DNA of 64,000 bases, taken from Desulfospira joergensenii DSM 10085. GTDB lineage: Bacteria; Desulfobacterota; Desulfobacteria; Desulfobacterales; Desulfobacteraceae. A model generated the notes under the pieces. It saw nothing but the letters and a program-made list of their open reading frames with translations. It was not told the origin of the DNA and searched no databases. This document shows positions 16,950 to 26,346 of the stretch, piece by piece. Position 1 is the stretch's first letter. Each line of letters starts with the position of its first letter. Made by a program: the position numbers and the translations under genes. Location of the stretch: contig NZ_ATUG01000001.1 in NCBI RefSeq assembly GCF_000420085.1, positions 124,001 through 188,000 on the forward strand, given 5' to 3'.

Positions 16950-19070
16950 CTAGGAAAGCTTGGCCCGGATTCCAAAGGCGGCATCCAGTCCTGATCCGGC
17001 CTCAATTACCGGGCCGATCAGCTCATTCACATTCACACCCTTATTGGAGACAAATTTATTGTCAAAGGTGTGGCCCAGACCTCTGGCCATTCCAATGACA
17101 CCGGGCATGATCCCCTCGTTGAGATTGATTCTCACCCTTGCGGATCCCGCAGGGGTGGTCAGGGTGGCCAGGCTCTGGTCCTTGAATCCCTTGGCCGTTG
17201 CAGGATTGACCTCCACCAGGATATCCTTTCCGGAAAGGATCCGGTCGGAAACCGTTTTTACGGCAAAGGGAGAAGAGGCCGGAACGCTCTGGGTCAGCCG
17301 CATATTGTCGATGGGGACCAGGATAAGCGGGCCGTCGCCCTGGGGTTCCATGGTTTCCGGGTTGTCGGAAAGAAAAGAGAAATCCACTCCGGGAAGACCG
17401 GCAGGAGGCTCTTCAGAGACCACCAGGTGCCCTTCTTCGCTGAGGGTATCCCAGACATCTGCCGCCAGGCTTTCCAGGCAGTCTGAATAAGAATCCCATT
17501 CAAAACTCTCGGCAATGCTGCCCTCAAGTCCATTCGCCAGAAGGATAAGGGCGTCCCCGGGTGATTTTGAATGGAATACAGGATCGATGATCTGCCGGCC
17601 AAGGCCGATGATACTCTTTGACAGGCCCGGGCTGGGCGGCACATCTTCGGTTTTTTCCAGGAAGGTGCTCATGGGCAGAACCAGGTCCGCAGCCATGGCC
17701 GTCTCATCCAGGAAGGAGGAAAAGGCTGCAACAAAGGGGATCTTTTCAAAGGCCTGCTTGACCTCTTTGGGATTGTTCAGGGTGTAACAGGGATTGGCAT
17801 TGTAGACCAAAAGTCCTTCCACAGCCGGGGAGGAGGCTTTGTTCAGCCTGGCCACAAGGTCGCTGACCGAGCCGGCCAGTTTGTCCTTGCCGGCACCGGC
17901 CTCGGCAATTTCATCCATGACCGGATCGGGAAAGCTCAGGTATTCGTCCTGGGGCATGACAAAGACGCCCCCTTTTTTATTGATGTTCCCCGTAAGGCAG
18001 TTGAGAACATGAATGGCGGCAAATTCCTTGAGGCTCTGGGCCCCTGCTCCCCTGCCCTTGCCCGGAACGGCCACAGGGGCCTTTGCCCTGGCAAACATGA
18101 GGGCAGTTTTCTCGATATCCTCGGCCGAAATCCCGGTAGCTGCCGCTACTTTTTCAGGCGCATATTCGTTCCGGACCATGGCCACGAACTTATTGAACCC
18201 GCCTCTGAAGTTGGCCGCAAAACCCGAATCAAAGAGATTTTTTCCCAGGAGCACGCCGCACATGGACAGGGCCAGATCCCCTTCGGAACCCGGGGTAACC
18301 GGAATCCACTTGTCCGCATTGGCCGCCGTATTGGAAAGCCGGGGTTCGATCTGATAGAGCTTGGCATGCCGCTCTTTCCGTGAGGCATTGGCCTTGAAAC
18401 AGGATACAGGAGATCCCCATCCCTCGATGATGCCGGCACCGAAGCTCAGTACAAAATCGGCATTTTCAAGGTCAAACCCCAGGGTATAGCCGGCACCGTG
18501 AAGGGTCTGGGCCGTCAGCTCAAGATAGGTGGAAAGACCCGGCATGGCATAGTAGTTGGGGGACCCGAATGCCGTTAAAAAATGTTTGAAAAGCCCGGGA
18601 ACAGAGCCTGTATTTTTATCTCCGATACAGACCAGCCTTTCAGGGGCCTTGTCCCGGATCACGGCCAGTTTGTCCGACATCAGGGTGATGGCCTCGTCCC
18701 AGGAAATGGGCTGGAACGTATCCCCGGTTTTCTTCAGGGGCTGTCTGACCCGGGCCGGATCGTACAGGTATTGAAGGCCGGCAATCCCGTGGAGACAGGC
18801 GCCTCCGTCATTGACCGGGTATCCTTCCTGTCCTTCTATTTTCACGGGCCTCTTGTCTATTTTTCTAATGCTGATTCCGCAGTTTCCAGGACAGATACTG
18901 CAGACCGAGCTGTCATATGAAATTTCTCCGTCCTTGGGAACAGGAGTCCAGGGCCAGTTCTGTGTCCAGATGGATGAATCATCCGTCAACTTGATTCCCA
19001 CAGGGGAAACCGCGACACCGGCCGCTGCGCCAAGTCCCAATCCCAAGAAGCTTCTTCTATCAACTTTCAT
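16950..19070 (-). CDS. qrcB: Qrc complex molybdopterin-oxidoreductase-like subunit QrcB
   Basis: 706 residues, with a Tat signal at the very start (RRSFLG, residues 5-10, then a hydrophobic Gly/Ala segment), so the complex faces the periplasm. A [4Fe-4S] site is formed by Cys57, Cys60, Cys64 and Cys92 (CSICPGNC ... GGAC). The rest has molybdopterin-family folds (CIGDKNTGS, GKGRGAG, VYNANPCYTLNNP), but in the characterised Desulfovibrio Qrc this subunit is reported without molybdenum cofactor. It accepts electrons from the cytochrome subunit. ATG at 19070. It lies between qrcA (42 bp upstream) and qrcC (32 bp downstream). Confidence 0.93.
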   Translation of the reverse strand: MKVDRRSFLGLGLGAAAGVAVSPVGIKLTDDSSIWTQNWPWTPVPKDGEISYDSSVCSICPGNCGISIRKIDKRPVKIEGQEGYPVNDGGACLHGIAGLQYLYDPARVRQPLKKTGDTFQPISWDEAITLMSDKLAVIRDKAPERLVCIGDKNTGSVPGLFKHFLTAFGSPNYYAMPGLSTYLELTAQTLHGAGYTLGFDLENADFVLSFGAGIIEGWGSPVSCFKANASRKERHAKLYQIEPRLSNTAANADKWIPVTPGSEGDLALSMCGVLLGKNLFDSGFAANFRGGFNKFVAMVRNEYAPEKVAAATGISAEDIEKTALMFARAKAPVAVPGKGRGAGAQSLKEFAAIHVLNCLTGNINKKGGVFVMPQDEYLSFPDPVMDEIAEAGAGKDKLAGSVSDLVARLNKASSPAVEGLLVYNANPCYTLNNPKEVKQAFEKIPFVAAFSSFLDETAMAADLVLPMSTFLEKTEDVPPSPGLSKSIIGLGRQIIDPVFHSKSPGDALILLANGLEGSIAESFEWDSYSDCLESLAADVWDTLSEEGHLVVSEEPPAGLPGVDFSFLSDNPETMEPQGDGPLILVPIDNMRLTQSVPASSPFAVKTVSDRILSGKDILVEVNPATAKGFKDQSLATLTTPAGSARVRINLNEGIMPGVIGMARGLGHTFDNKFVSNKGVNVNELIGPVIEAGSGLDAAFGIRAKLS

Positions 19071-19112
19071 AAATCAATCCTCTTAAAGTTCGAAATTCTT
19101 GTGTCAGGCGGA

Positions 19113-19778
19113 TTACTTGTGGCACTGGAAACAATAGCCCTGATGGCCTGTCTCTTCCTTGTGACACTCTGCGCAGTCATCCATTTTCATCCTATCCCAG
19201 GAATTCTTTTTGATTCCCCAGATGTTCTTGCCCCAGATATCCCGGCTGTAGCCGGTAAGCCTGTTCTCCTCGTAGGGTCTGGAAAAGGTGGACTCCCCGA
19301 TGTGGCCGTGACAGGTCACGCATTCCATGCCGCCGGCATTGATGTGGGCCGCGTGGGAAAAGAATACGCAGTCAGGCTGTTTTGAATAAACATACCAGGG
19401 AACCTCTTTCTCCTTTGCCACGTACTCTTCGGCAAAAACGGTCTCATCCTCGGTTTCCCCCATGGCCTCCTCCGTATGGCATTCCATACAGGTTTCCAGA
19501 TTGGGAATCCCTGAAAAAGTACCGTCTTCCCTCAGGAAGTGACAGGTTTCACAGTCACCGGTTTCGTCGACATGCAACTCATGGTTAAAGTTAAAAGGTT
19601 GCTCTTTTTTCGAATAGAGCAACTTGGGAAAAAGCAGCCAGCCGGACAAGAAGCATATCAAAAATGCCACTAGGAAAAAGATGACCCCAAGACCTAGGCC
19701 CTTGTCATCCTGTGGATCTCCGGCAGCGCCGTCCCCCGCACCATCCATGGAACCCGCTTTGTTTTCTATTTCGCTCAT
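19113..19778 (-). CDS. qrcA: Qrc complex multihaem cytochrome c subunit QrcA
   Basis: 221-residue cytochrome that receives electrons from the periplasmic type I cytochrome c3 pool and feeds menaquinone reduction. A cytoplasmic Asp/Gly-rich N-tail is followed by one membrane anchor (about residues 29-50). Five CXXCH haem motifs are visible: CETCH (76-80), CMECH (97-101), CVTCH (153-157), CAECH (202-206) and CFQCH (216-220). The Desulfovibrio protein is described as a six-haem cytochrome; here only five canonical motifs are present, plus an odd Cys137/His142 (CVFFSH). It is the first gene of the operon, with a good promoter 144 bp upstream. Confidence 0.93.
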   Translation of the reverse strand: MSEIENKAGSMDGAGDGAAGDPQDDKGLGLGVIFFLVAFLICFLSGWLLFPKLLYSKKEQPFNFNHELHVDETGDCETCHFLREDGTFSGIPNLETCMECHTEEAMGETEDETVFAEEYVAKEKEVPWYVYSKQPDCVFFSHAAHINAGGMECVTCHGHIGESTFSRPYEENRLTGYSRDIWGKNIWGIKKNSWDRMKMDDCAECHKEETGHQGYCFQCHK

Positions 19779-19921
19779 GAAAACTCCATCAAAGTTAAAA
19801 TGTTGATGTTACCTATCACCTATTGTCCGGAGGTCCCCGGACTTATCTTTTTTGCGGACAGGATTCAAGACTGTCTGCAATACGTCCAAATAGATTCTTA
19901 CGCTGGGGCAATTAGCGTTAT

Positions 19922-19950
19922 TCTATATTAAGATCTTGTTTTGTTGTCAA
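19922..19950 (-). promoter_or_regulatory. Candidate sigma-70 promoter of the qrc operon
   Basis: Minus strand: TTGACA (19945-19950), 17-bp spacer, TATAGA (19922-19927). The -35 is perfect and the spacing ideal. The leader to the qrcA ATG would be about 140 bases long and includes a short GTCCGGGGACCTCCGGAC hairpin-like sequence, which may influence translation. Confidence 0.6.
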
Positions 19951-20000
19951 GTAAATTACCCGGGATGCCATCCCTTTACAGACCCGGGCCCGAAATAAAA

Positions 20001-20033
20001 CAGGGGAGAATATTTAGAAAATATTCTCCCCTG
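20001..20033 (-). terminator. Terminator of the ccsA/resB transcript
   Basis: 15-bp perfect stem CAGGGGAGAATATTT / AAATATTCTCCCCTG with a 3-base loop, 28 bases after the ccsA stop. On the minus strand it is followed by TTTTATTTCG. It separates the cytochrome maturation genes from the qrc promoter. Confidence 0.85.
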
Positions 20034-20060
20034 CCAAAGAAAAACTGAACCGGATCGTTT

Positions 20061-20900
20061 TTACCCGTAACTATGGAGTCCGGACAATAGATAATTGACA
20101 CCGAAATAGGTAAACAGGACCGCCAGAAAACCCGCTATGGAGACAAGTGCCAGATTCTTCCCGTGCCACCCCCTCATGAGCCGCAGATGCATGAATATGG
20201 CATAGACAAACCAGGTGATCAGAGACCAGGTTTCCTTGGGATCCCAGGACCAGTATTTTCCCCAGGCCGAGTTGGCCCATACCGCTCCCGTGATAATCCC
20301 GATGGTCAGAAAAAGAAATCCAAACACCACCATCTGGTAGGTGAGTTCGTCGATAATATCCCAGGCAGGCAAACGGGAGGATATGGATCCCGGGGCCGGG
20401 TTTCTGGGCTTGACAAAGTAGATGATGCTGAATCCAAAGGCTACGGCAAACCCGGCATATCCGAGAAAGCAGGTGATCACGTGGGCAATAAGCCAGTTGG
20501 ATTTCAGGGCCGGAATCAGAGGAGAAATCTTTGAGCTGACACTGGGATCAAAAGAGGCGTAGGCAATGGCCAGAAAGACCAGGGGAGAGACAAACACGCC
20601 GATGATGCTTTCCTGGTACTTGAGTTCAACAAAGAGATAGAGCACGGCCACGGTCCAGGAAAAAAAGACCAGGGATTCATACATATTGGAAAAGGGAGCA
20701 TGGCCGTATCCCATCTGATAGGATTCCACCCACCTTAGGATGATACCGGCGGTGTTGAAGATCAGCCCGGCCAATAGAACCCAGAATCCTGCCCTTGCCA
20801 GTATATTCTTCTTAAAGGCAAATGAACCGATATAGAATACAGAGGTCAGAGCGTAGATGAAAGTGGCCGATGATAAAGCAAAAGAACTGTTGATAACCAT
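20061..20900 (-). CDS. ccsA: System II cytochrome c biogenesis protein CcsA/ResC
   Basis: 279-residue polytopic membrane protein, the haem-delivery subunit of the Ccs (System II) cytochrome c synthetase. The Trp-rich WWD motif is clear: ANSAWGKYWSWDPKETWSLI (about 208-227), as are haem-ligand histidines in the flanking helices (IAHVITCFLGYAGF; IFMHLRLMRGWHGK). ATG at 20900 is preceded by an AAAGGA site. It follows resB on the same strand (11-bp gap) and forms the complete ResBC pair. These enzymes would attach haem to CXXCH proteins such as QrcA, whose operon lies immediately downstream. Confidence 0.93.
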   Translation of the reverse strand: MVINSSFALSSATFIYALTSVFYIGSFAFKKNILARAGFWVLLAGLIFNTAGIILRWVESYQMGYGHAPFSNMYESLVFFSWTVAVLYLFVELKYQESIIGVFVSPLVFLAIAYASFDPSVSSKISPLIPALKSNWLIAHVITCFLGYAGFAVAFGFSIIYFVKPRNPAPGSISSRLPAWDIIDELTYQMVVFGFLFLTIGIITGAVWANSAWGKYWSWDPKETWSLITWFVYAIFMHLRLMRGWHGKNLALVSIAGFLAVLFTYFGVNYLLSGLHSYG

Positions 20901-20911
20901 ATATATATCCT

Positions 20912-22270
20912 TTATTTTTCTAACCTGCGAACCAGCTTTTTGAGTGTAAGCTTCATCCCCTGGGGGTTGCGGTTGGTTTTCCCGGCCACAAGGATCCGGG
21001 ATCCCCCCTCCCGGGTCCGGGCAATCTCTATAAAATAGGTGTTATGGGCCATGAAAAAAGTAACCCAGCATCCCAGGATCATGAGGATGAATCCGGCATA
21101 GACATACCAGACCCCCGGGTCCTTTGTCACCTGGAGACCCGTGTAAAACCGCTGCTCAAAATCCTTGACAACCACGGCAAACCTTCCCTTCCTCATCTTG
21201 TCAAAGGTGGGAAAACGGGTGGGCAGGGCGATCTGAACGCTTTCCCCGTTCCGGATATCTATTTTGCCGAAAAAGGCCTCGCCCAGGTTATGCCCCTGAA
21301 AATCAAAGTGGGGCAGAAACCCCTGAAAGGTAAAACTGCCTTGGGAACCGGGCAGGTCCACGGCTTCTCCCAGCCGGATCTCCCGGTGGATTTCCTCCTG
21401 GGTCTCATTATCAAGAATGGTGAAGACGGCCGATTCAGGGGATGCGGCCCCGTAAGAAGACTGGAAGATATTGATGCCCTTGTAGCGCAGGGGATGGTTG
21501 ACGCGGACATTCGTGGTAAAGCTCTCCCTGCCCCCCTCAAGGATGGTCAGGTTGGACCGAAACTCTTCCGGTGCCCCTGTGTCGTAAAATTTCACCTCAA
21601 ACTCATTGCATTTGATCGTAAATCCCAGGGGGACAGGAATCCTTGTCTGATTTGGAACCACGGCATCTGCGCTTTCGCCCTCGTCCAGTTTCAGATCGGC
21701 CTTAAACCCGAATACAGAACCGATAAGGGCCCCCAGAAGCAGAAGAAGGACACTGGCATGAACCAGATAGACACCAATCCGGGTCCAACGGCCGTTTTCA
21801 GCGTAAAGCCCAATACTGTTTTCCGAATCCGTCCGGATCACCGGCCCGATTTTTTTGGACAGGATCCCGGAAAAGGATTCAGCCAGAGCCTCTACCCCTT
21901 GACCGGAATCAAAACCATGACTCGTTTTCAATTTCCTGAACCGGTCCGGATTCACTTTTATGGTTTTGGGAAAAATAATTTTCCAGGTATGGGAGAGTCT
22001 TTCCACGGAACAGACAAGAATATTAATGCACAAGACAACAAGGAGAAGGAGAAACCACCAGACATGGTACATGTCGTCCAGGCCCAGGGCCAGGATGAGG
22101 TTGGTCATGCCCCTGCCGTAGAGCCGGATATACTGGGCAGGCGCTCCGTTCTGAAGCACCACCGTTCCGATAATGGAGGTGAGTGCAAGAAGGAGCAAGG
22201 TATAAACGGTCAGTTTAACTGAACTGAAAAACTGCCAGATCTGATCGGGTATGGTTTGTTTCTTTTCCAA
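20912..22270 (-). CDS. resB: System II cytochrome c biogenesis protein ResB/Ccs1
   Basis: ResB-like membrane protein that chaperones apocytochrome c for haem attachment together with CcsA. Three N-terminal hydrophobic helices are visible (VKLTVYTLLLLALTSIIG; WWFLLLLVVLCINILVC; GVYLVHASVLLLLLGALIG), then a large periplasmic domain (about 205-400) with RVNHPLRYKGINIFQSSYG, and a last helix WYVYAGFILMILGCWVTFF. No ATG is available: the TTG at 22270 has a GGAAAG site at good distance and gives 452 residues; a TTG at 22312 would add 14 residues without a ribosome site. recD lies just upstream on the same strand. Confidence 0.88.
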   Translation of the reverse strand: MEKKQTIPDQIWQFFSSVKLTVYTLLLLALTSIIGTVVLQNGAPAQYIRLYGRGMTNLILALGLDDMYHVWWFLLLLVVLCINILVCSVERLSHTWKIIFPKTIKVNPDRFRKLKTSHGFDSGQGVEALAESFSGILSKKIGPVIRTDSENSIGLYAENGRWTRIGVYLVHASVLLLLLGALIGSVFGFKADLKLDEGESADAVVPNQTRIPVPLGFTIKCNEFEVKFYDTGAPEEFRSNLTILEGGRESFTTNVRVNHPLRYKGINIFQSSYGAASPESAVFTILDNETQEEIHREIRLGEAVDLPGSQGSFTFQGFLPHFDFQGHNLGEAFFGKIDIRNGESVQIALPTRFPTFDKMRKGRFAVVVKDFEQRFYTGLQVTKDPGVWYVYAGFILMILGCWVTFFMAHNTYFIEIARTREGGSRILVAGKTNRNPQGMKLTLKKLVRRLEK

Positions 22271-22321
22271 ATCTTTTCTTTCCAATCGTTTAAATTGATG
22301 AGATAGGGGCAAAAGGGCAGC

Positions 22322-24133
22322 TTAATGATCTTTTTCATTCCCGGAAAGAAAACCCTCCAGAAAGCCTGAAACATTTGATGTCCGTTCAGGGCTGATCTCC
22401 ATGGCTTCTCTGATGACCTTGATGGGACCCAGAATAATGGCCTTTTTCCTGGCCCGGGTCACCCCTGTGTATAATAGCTGCCGGGTGACCACCGGCGACA
22501 GCTGCTCCGGGATGACCATGAGAACCGTGTCAAACTCAGAGCCCTGGCTCTTGTGGACGGTCACGGCAAAGGCGGTTTCATGGCCCGGGAGATCCCCGTA
22601 CCTGTAAGTTACGATGCTCTTGTCCGCCATTCTGAATCCAACCCTTGTCCGGCCGGTCTTTTCCGGTCCGTCCTGGGAAAAAACCACTCCGGTGTCCCCG
22701 TTAAACAATCCCCTGTCATAGTCGTTCAAACGGATCATGATGATTCGTTTGAAAAATCCACTCTTTATACCAGAATCATCCCTGATCCGCAAAATTTTTT
22801 CACAGACATGATTAATTTGTAATGTTCCGGACTCCCCCCGGTTATGGGCACAGAGAATCCTGAATCCGTCCAGTTTTTCCAGGGATTCCATCAGGTTGTT
22901 TTGCCCCATGAACTCCCGGTACCCCTCAAGGATATAATGATTCAGCAGGTCTTCCCGGGACTCTTCTCCGCTGGTGTCCTCAAACACGATATCCTGGGTT
23001 CCTCCCTGATCCAGGATGGATTTCAGGCCCTTGAAATCATTGAACCGGACCGCCCTGGCCAGGTTTTCCAGCCCGGTTTTCCCACCGGATCTGAAATTAT
23101 GCTCCAGAAAGACGAGGTTGGACTCCATCCCCCGGGTTTGACAGATCTCGTTGAAAACCGCCCCGGCCTGGACCGGAGAAAGCTGGTTCTCATCCCCCAG
23201 CAGGATCACCCGGGCATGGAGGGGAACGGCCTCCAGCAGCCTTGTCATCAGGGCAAGGTCGATCATGGAGGCCTCATCAATGATTACCATGTCCGTTATA
23301 AGCGGATTTTCCCTGCCGTGGACAAATCCGGGCCGGTTTTTCAAAGGGACCAGGGCCGAATGGATGGTGGCCCCTCCCTTAAGCCGGGAAGCGGCCTTTC
23401 CCGTGGGGGCCAGGGAAAGGATCCCGGGAGGAGCAAGCCCGAGGTTTTGTGCATACTCTTCCAAAAGGGTTTGGATAATCTCCGTGATATGGGTCTTGCC
23501 GGTACCGGGGCCGCCCGAGATAATTGTCAATCTTCCTGTCAGGGCTTTTTGCACAGCTTCCTGCTGGGGCGCCGTATGGACCGGATCCTGCTCTTTGAAG
23601 GCCCGGGCAATACCCGTTGCCATGAAATCCGGATCCACTTCCAAAGGACCTGCCTTGATCCTGGAGCTGATATTCTCCACCAGCCTTGACTGGAAATCAA
23701 AATACTTTGAAAAATAGAGGTGCCCGGCCGGGTCCAGGACCAGGGGCCGGTTCCCAATCCCGGAAGCCTTACCCATACCGTCCCGGGGGAAGGCTTTTCT
23801 TTTCCCGGATAGATTTTCCACCATGGCGGCATTTTCCAGGTGGAGGATCCAGTCGTTGTATGCCGGGAGCCGGGTCATCAAATTTAAGTCCCGTTCCCTG
23901 GCCGGAAGATTTTCAGGAGAGGGTCCAAGGCTTGAACCGGCCTCTTTTTTCAGGTCAAGAAAGATCTGTCCCCGGGACAATGCCCGGGATACCAGAGCGG
24001 ATGTCAGACAGACCAGGGCCTGATCTTCCGGGAAAATCCTGGCCATGGATCTGGCAAAATAATAGTCCAGACAAGAGATAAACCCGTGCCTGAAAAGCGT
24101 TTCCAGTTCAAATTCTATGTACTCTGTTTCCAC
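22322..24133 (-). CDS. recD: Exodeoxyribonuclease V alpha chain (RecD helicase)
   Basis: 5'-3' helicase subunit of RecBCD, acting in double-strand break repair. 603 residues, the length of RecBCD-type RecD rather than the longer RecD2. Motif I is ISGGPGTGKTHITEI (about 214-228), motif II VIIDEASMIDLALM (about 289-302), and the C-terminal superfamily 1 motifs include AVTVHKSQGSEFDTVLMV and LLYTGVTRARKKAII. The N-terminal RecD domain (ETLFRHGFISCLDYYFARSM) is also present. Start is GTG (24133) or the adjacent TTG (24136). recB and recC are not in the window; the gene is divergent from the TyrR-like regulator. Confidence 0.92.
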   Translation of the reverse strand: METEYIEFELETLFRHGFISCLDYYFARSMARIFPEDQALVCLTSALVSRALSRGQIFLDLKKEAGSSLGPSPENLPARERDLNLMTRLPAYNDWILHLENAAMVENLSGKRKAFPRDGMGKASGIGNRPLVLDPAGHLYFSKYFDFQSRLVENISSRIKAGPLEVDPDFMATGIARAFKEQDPVHTAPQQEAVQKALTGRLTIISGGPGTGKTHITEIIQTLLEEYAQNLGLAPPGILSLAPTGKAASRLKGGATIHSALVPLKNRPGFVHGRENPLITDMVIIDEASMIDLALMTRLLEAVPLHARVILLGDENQLSPVQAGAVFNEICQTRGMESNLVFLEHNFRSGGKTGLENLARAVRFNDFKGLKSILDQGGTQDIVFEDTSGEESREDLLNHYILEGYREFMGQNNLMESLEKLDGFRILCAHNRGESGTLQINHVCEKILRIRDDSGIKSGFFKRIIMIRLNDYDRGLFNGDTGVVFSQDGPEKTGRTRVGFRMADKSIVTYRYGDLPGHETAFAVTVHKSQGSEFDTVLMVIPEQLSPVVTRQLLYTGVTRARKKAIILGPIKVIREAMEISPERTSNVSGFLEGFLSGNEKDH

Positions 24134-24325
24134 CAAATTTCCAGGTTCCCCGACAAAAGATCCATACCGTAAAAAATAGTTCTTTTTACCAATCTTCTCT
24201 CCAAAAAGAAACCCGGTCCAAAAAAGAAACCCAGGATGGATCGCCTCAATTTCTCTTGATTCACGGCCTTGTATGAATTAGGATTCCCCTATGATTCAAA
24301 TTAACCTTCATCCCTTAAAAACCCT

Positions 24326-25936
24326 ATGATCCTTTCGACCCTGAGATTAAAGCTTCTTTTCACCGACCGCCGGCAGATTGTGGAAGACATTGCCAAGGTT
24401 GCCAGTTCCAATGGACTGAACATCATCTCCATGGAGGTGGAAAACAAAGGAAACCAGACCCTGATCTATATTGAGACCCGGGGATCCAAAACTTCTCCCC
24501 CCGATGACCGGATCATTGAAAGCCTGCGGCAGATACCGGACCTCATTTTCATCACCCGGATCAACTCCATGCCCCTGGAAATCCGTGAAAAAAGACTGGA
24601 AGTTATCCTGGACAGCATCAGCGACGGTATTATCTCCGTTGACCGGACCGGACGGATCACCTTTATCAACCCTGTGGCCAAGAAGATGTACGGCTGGAAC
24701 CAGACCCGGCTCACCGGACGAAAACTCACGGATCTCCCCCTGGAGAACAGGGACATCCTGGACTGCCTCCAGGGGAAATCTTTTCATAATAAAAAGAGAA
24801 ATATCATCTCCCCCAATGGACGATTCCAGTTTTTTTCCGCCGGCATTGCCATTGAGGATGCAAAAGGGGAAATCACCGATGCCGTGGAGATCATGCGGGA
24901 CATGAAAGAGATCAAGGAACTGGCAGATGAGGTGACCGCCCCTTCCCAGTTTACCTTCAGCGACATCATCGGCACCAGCGCCCCCCTCATGGATGCCATT
25001 TCCTTTGCCCAGAAGATCTCTGTTTCCTCTTCCATCGTGTCCATCCGGGGCGAAAGCGGCACGGGCAAGGAACTTTTTGCCAAAGCCATCCATAACCAAA
25101 GCGGAAGAAGGGGAGAATTTGTGGCGGTCAACTGCGCGGCCCTGCCCGAATCCCTTCTGGAAAGCGAATTGTTCGGCTATGAAAAGGGCAGTTTTACCGG
25201 GGCTGAAAAAAAGGGCAAACAGGGGCTGTTTGAAACCGCGGATAAGGGCACTCTGTTCCTGGACGAAATCGCAGACATGCCCATGGGATCCCAGGCAAAG
25301 ATCCTGCGGGTAATCCAGGAAAAAAGCGTCCGGCGCATCGGCGGGGTCCGGGAGATCCCCGTGGACACCCGGATCATCACGGCCACCAGCCGGCTCATCG
25401 AACAGATGATCAAAGAGAATCAATTCAGGGAGGATCTTTACTACAGGATCAATGTTCTGCCCATCCACGTTCCCCCGCTCAAGGAGAGAAAAGAGGACAT
25501 CCCTCCCCTGGCCGAACATTTTTTATCCAGAATTGCCAAACAGGTGGGATCGGTTCCCAAAGCGCTTTCCATGGAATCCCGGGAAAAACTCATGGACCAT
25601 GACTGGCCCGGAAATGTCCGGGAACTGAAAAATGTGATCGAACGGGGAGCCATTATTTCAGACAGGGATATCATCGAGCCCCAGGCCGTCATATTCGGTC
25701 ATGAAATTGAAAAGACCATCCGGGAACTCAGATCAGGGTCCGGTTCTGTGAATGAATCCGGATCTTCCCTCAAAAAGATGGTGGGACGATATGAACGGGA
25801 TGTGATCGAATCTGCCCTGGCCAGGCATCCCAGCATCCGCAAAACAGCCCGTGCCCTGGGCATATCCCACACGGCCATGATCAATAAAATGAGAAAGTAC
25901 AATATTTCGAATAGAAACTCTGGAACTAAACAGTAA
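24326..25936 (+). CDS. TyrR-like regulator (ACT-PAS-AAA+-HTH)
   Basis: 536-residue transcription factor with the TyrR domain order: N-terminal ACT domain (about 1-70), PAS domain (about 80-190), AAA+ ATPase (about 205-435; Walker A GESGTGKE, Walker B GTLFLDEIADMP), and a C-terminal Fis/TyrR-type helix-turn-helix (SIRKTARALGISHTAMINK). The loop that contacts sigma-54 reads GSFTGA instead of GAFTGA, an Ala-to-Ser change. TyrR of E. coli has lost this loop and works on sigma-70, so the activation mode here is open. Ligand is likely an amino acid bound by the ACT domain. Adjacent genes give no target. Confidence 0.88.
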   Translation: MILSTLRLKLLFTDRRQIVEDIAKVASSNGLNIISMEVENKGNQTLIYIETRGSKTSPPDDRIIESLRQIPDLIFITRINSMPLEIREKRLEVILDSISDGIISVDRTGRITFINPVAKKMYGWNQTRLTGRKLTDLPLENRDILDCLQGKSFHNKKRNIISPNGRFQFFSAGIAIEDAKGEITDAVEIMRDMKEIKELADEVTAPSQFTFSDIIGTSAPLMDAISFAQKISVSSSIVSIRGESGTGKELFAKAIHNQSGRRGEFVAVNCAALPESLLESELFGYEKGSFTGAEKKGKQGLFETADKGTLFLDEIADMPMGSQAKILRVIQEKSVRRIGGVREIPVDTRIITATSRLIEQMIKENQFREDLYYRINVLPIHVPPLKERKEDIPPLAEHFLSRIAKQVGSVPKALSMESREKLMDHDWPGNVRELKNVIERGAIISDRDIIEPQAVIFGHEIEKTIRELRSGSGSVNESGSSLKKMVGRYERDVIESALARHPSIRKTARALGISHTAMINKMRKYNISNRNSGTKQ

Positions 25937-26192
25937 AGGAGGCGCCGCTTTTTTTGTTGGCGAAGCGGTCGGAACCGGTCCTTCTGTCGCCCCCTTTTCT
26001 TCGGTTGTTCCTGAAGGAGAGGCTGACGAAAACACCGTCCCGGACGCTGCTTCTTCGGTCGGTCTTGGATCTGCGCCTGTCCTTTTTCAGTTTTCTGGTT
26101 ACGGTTTTTCTGCGCTCGGAAAACCCCCTTATCTCACGGAGAGAATCAACGGCCTCATTCTGAATGGGTAATATTTTATAGTCAAATACCAT
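25926..26192 (-). CDS. Small basic protein with RR-x-x-DRR repeats
   Basis: 88 residues from the ATG at 26192 (a TTG four codons upstream is possible). The N-terminal 30 residues are ordinary; the rest is very basic with repeated Arg-Arg/Asp-Arg-Arg motifs (KKDRRRSKTDRRS, NNRRKGGDRRTGSDRF). Similar short Arg/Asp repeats recur in small proteins of delta-proteobacteria, but no function is known to me. Its 3' end overlaps the convergent TyrR-like gene by 11 bases. Nucleic-acid binding would fit the charge but is only a guess. Confidence 0.45.
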   Translation of the reverse strand: MVFDYKILPIQNEAVDSLREIRGFSERRKTVTRKLKKDRRRSKTDRRSSVRDGVFVSLSFRNNRRKGGDRRTGSDRFANKKSGASFTV

Positions 26193-26346
26193 GGGAACAT
26201 CCAAAGTTAAAAGGTTATTCCTTCTTTATGACCATACCCATCGTCATGTGTGACGCGAGACTTTAATCTAAAATCTCAAGGATCGTCAACTCCCATTCCC
26301 ATTCAAAACAGAGGCTTTCCAGGAAAGACGCGGGTTTTCACCCTTT

